From Pseudooctadecabacter sp. (GTDB taxonomy: Bacteria; Pseudomonadota; Alphaproteobacteria; Rhodobacterales; Rhodobacteraceae): 6,868 nt of DNA. Shown here one piece after another: positions 6,060 through 6,868 of the stretch; the stretch's first letter is position 1, and each line of letters opens with the position of its first letter. Location: positions 1,317 through 8,184 of the forward strand of contig JAHDFG010000050.1 of NCBI GenBank assembly GCA_020628265.1, in the 5' to 3' direction. The position numbers and the translations under genes were made by a program. The notes beneath the pieces were generated by a model. It ran no database searches, had not been told where the DNA came from, and saw nothing but the letters and a program-made list of their open reading frames with translations.

Positions 6060-6868
6060 ATGAATATGCAGACTTCGGACGTGATGGCGCCCCCCGCGCC
6101 CAAGACCCTTGAGACCATGTCTTTGTCGCCGGTGATGATGCGCGACATCCTGATCAAAACGATGTTCCGCACGAACCTTGAGACAGCCCGCGATCTGGCA
6201 CGGGCTGTCTGCCTGCCCGTCGTGATCACCCAGCAGCTGATCGACCTGTGCCGTGACCAACGTCTGTGCGAGGCAACGGGTACGCTGAACGCCAATTCCA
6301 GCAACGAAATGGGGTATCAGCTCACCGACATGGGCAAACAACGCGCTCTCGACGCACTGGGCCAGTCGGAATATTTCGGCGCGATGCCCGTGCCACTGGA
6401 AGTCTACCGCGAACAGGTGAAACGCCAGTCCATCCGCAACATCCACGTCAGCCGTGACCAGCTGACCAATGCCATGGGGCACCTGATCCTGCCACCCACC
6501 CTGCTTGACCAGCTTGGGCCTGCGGTGGGCGCTGGCCGCTCGATCTTGATGTACGGCCCTCCGGGCAACGGTAAGTCGTCCATCTCGAACGGGATCCGCG
6601 ACGCGCTGGGGGACAAGATCTATATTCCGCGTGCGATTGAATATTCCGGTCAGGTGATCACCGTCTATGACCCCATCGTGCACTCCGCCGCCGAAGAAGA
6701 CGTGGACGACCCGAACTCCCTGCGCCGGACGTCAGGCCGCTTTGACACCCGCTATGTGAAATGCGAACGCCCGACCGTGATTACGGGCGGTGAACTTTCC
6801 CTTGAGATGCTCGATCTGGTCTACAACCCCGTGGCACGGACCTATCAGGCCCCGCTGCAGCTGAAGTC
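6060..6868 (+). CDS. AAA-type P-loop ATPase with winged-helix-like N-terminus, 3' end outside window
   Basis: The first 269 residues of a P-loop ATPase; the frame is open to the window end. After a Pro-rich start (9-16), residues about 25-105 look like a helical winged-helix-type domain: LSPVMMRDILIKTMFRTNLETARDLARAV..VITQQLIDLC, ending in MGYQLTDMGKQRALDAL. That pattern resembles DNA-binding or protein-interaction modules. A linker leads to LILPPTLLDQLGPAVGAGRSILMYG and the Walker A motif GPPGNGKSS (166-174). Walker B, sensors and any arginine finger are beyond the window. The start ATG at 6060 has only a weak upstream purine stretch (AAGTGAG, 6041-6047). An ATG at 6066 is equally possible, changing two residues. 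The gene faces the same way as the pilus operon but is separated by the opposing gene. The nucleotide-binding call is firm; the exact family and role are not known to me. Confidence 0.8.
   Translation, partial: MNMQTSDVMAPPAPKTLETMSLSPVMMRDILIKTMFRTNLETARDLARAVCLPVVITQQLIDLCRDQRLCEATGTLNANSSNEMGYQLTDMGKQRALDALGQSEYFGAMPVPLEVYREQVKRQSIRNIHVSRDQLTNAMGHLILPPTLLDQLGPAVGAGRSILMYGPPGNGKSSISNGIRDALGDKIYIPRAIEYSGQVITVYDPIVHSAAEEDVDDPNSLRRTSGRFDTRYVKCERPTVITGGELSLEMLDLVYNPVARTYQAPLQLK

Noticed and set aside
5915..6304. In-frame upstream extension of the minus-strand membrane protein by 130 codons
   Set aside because: It is antisense to the N-terminus of the ATPase gene and encodes an Arg/Ser/Cys-rich sequence without the character of a membrane-protein N-terminus. 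The ATG at 5914 has a ribosome binding site and is followed directly by a membrane helix.

Overview
The window looks like chromosomal DNA of a marine alphaproteobacterium of the Rhodobacterales (Roseobacter-type). This is inferred from the GC-rich codon use (about 60% GC by eye), the protein sequence style and the gene order; no taxonomic marker is present. Most of it is the distal half of a tight adherence (Tad/Flp) pilus operon.

Positions 1-4286, plus strand, form one tightly packed operon. It holds the C-terminal end of the secretion ATPase TadA/CpaF (cut by the window start), the two inner-membrane platform proteins TadB and TadC, two tandem TPR lipoproteins of the TadD type, and the A24-family prepilin peptidase TadV/CpaA. 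Gaps between genes are 2-29 nt, with no convincing terminator or internal promoter. The ATPase and TadB/TadC would form the assembly motor and platform. The TPR lipoproteins would help build or anchor the machinery at the membranes. The peptidase would process Flp prepilins and pseudopilins. The pilin, secretin (RcpA/CpaC), RcpC/CpaB and TadZ/CpaE genes are not in the window and presumably lie upstream.

Positions 4283-5914, minus strand, encode a 543-residue polytopic membrane protein resembling a GT-C-fold glycosyltransferase (PMT/GT39-like). It runs tail-to-tail into tadV, and the two stop codons overlap by 4 nt. Positions 5915-6059 are a short divergent intergenic region that should carry the promoters of this gene and the next.

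Positions 6060-6868, plus strand, encode the first 269 residues of a P-loop ATPase with a probable winged-helix N-terminal region. It runs off the window end.

No RNA genes, insertion sequences, CRISPR arrays or phage genes were seen. The most unusual points are a perfect 13-bp hairpin over the lipobox codons of the first TadD-like gene, the differing membrane-sorting residues of the two tandem lipoproteins, the unassigned GT-C-like gene converging on the pilus operon, and a terminator-like hairpin with T runs on both sides at the start of that gene. I did not find evidence for a wholly new system.
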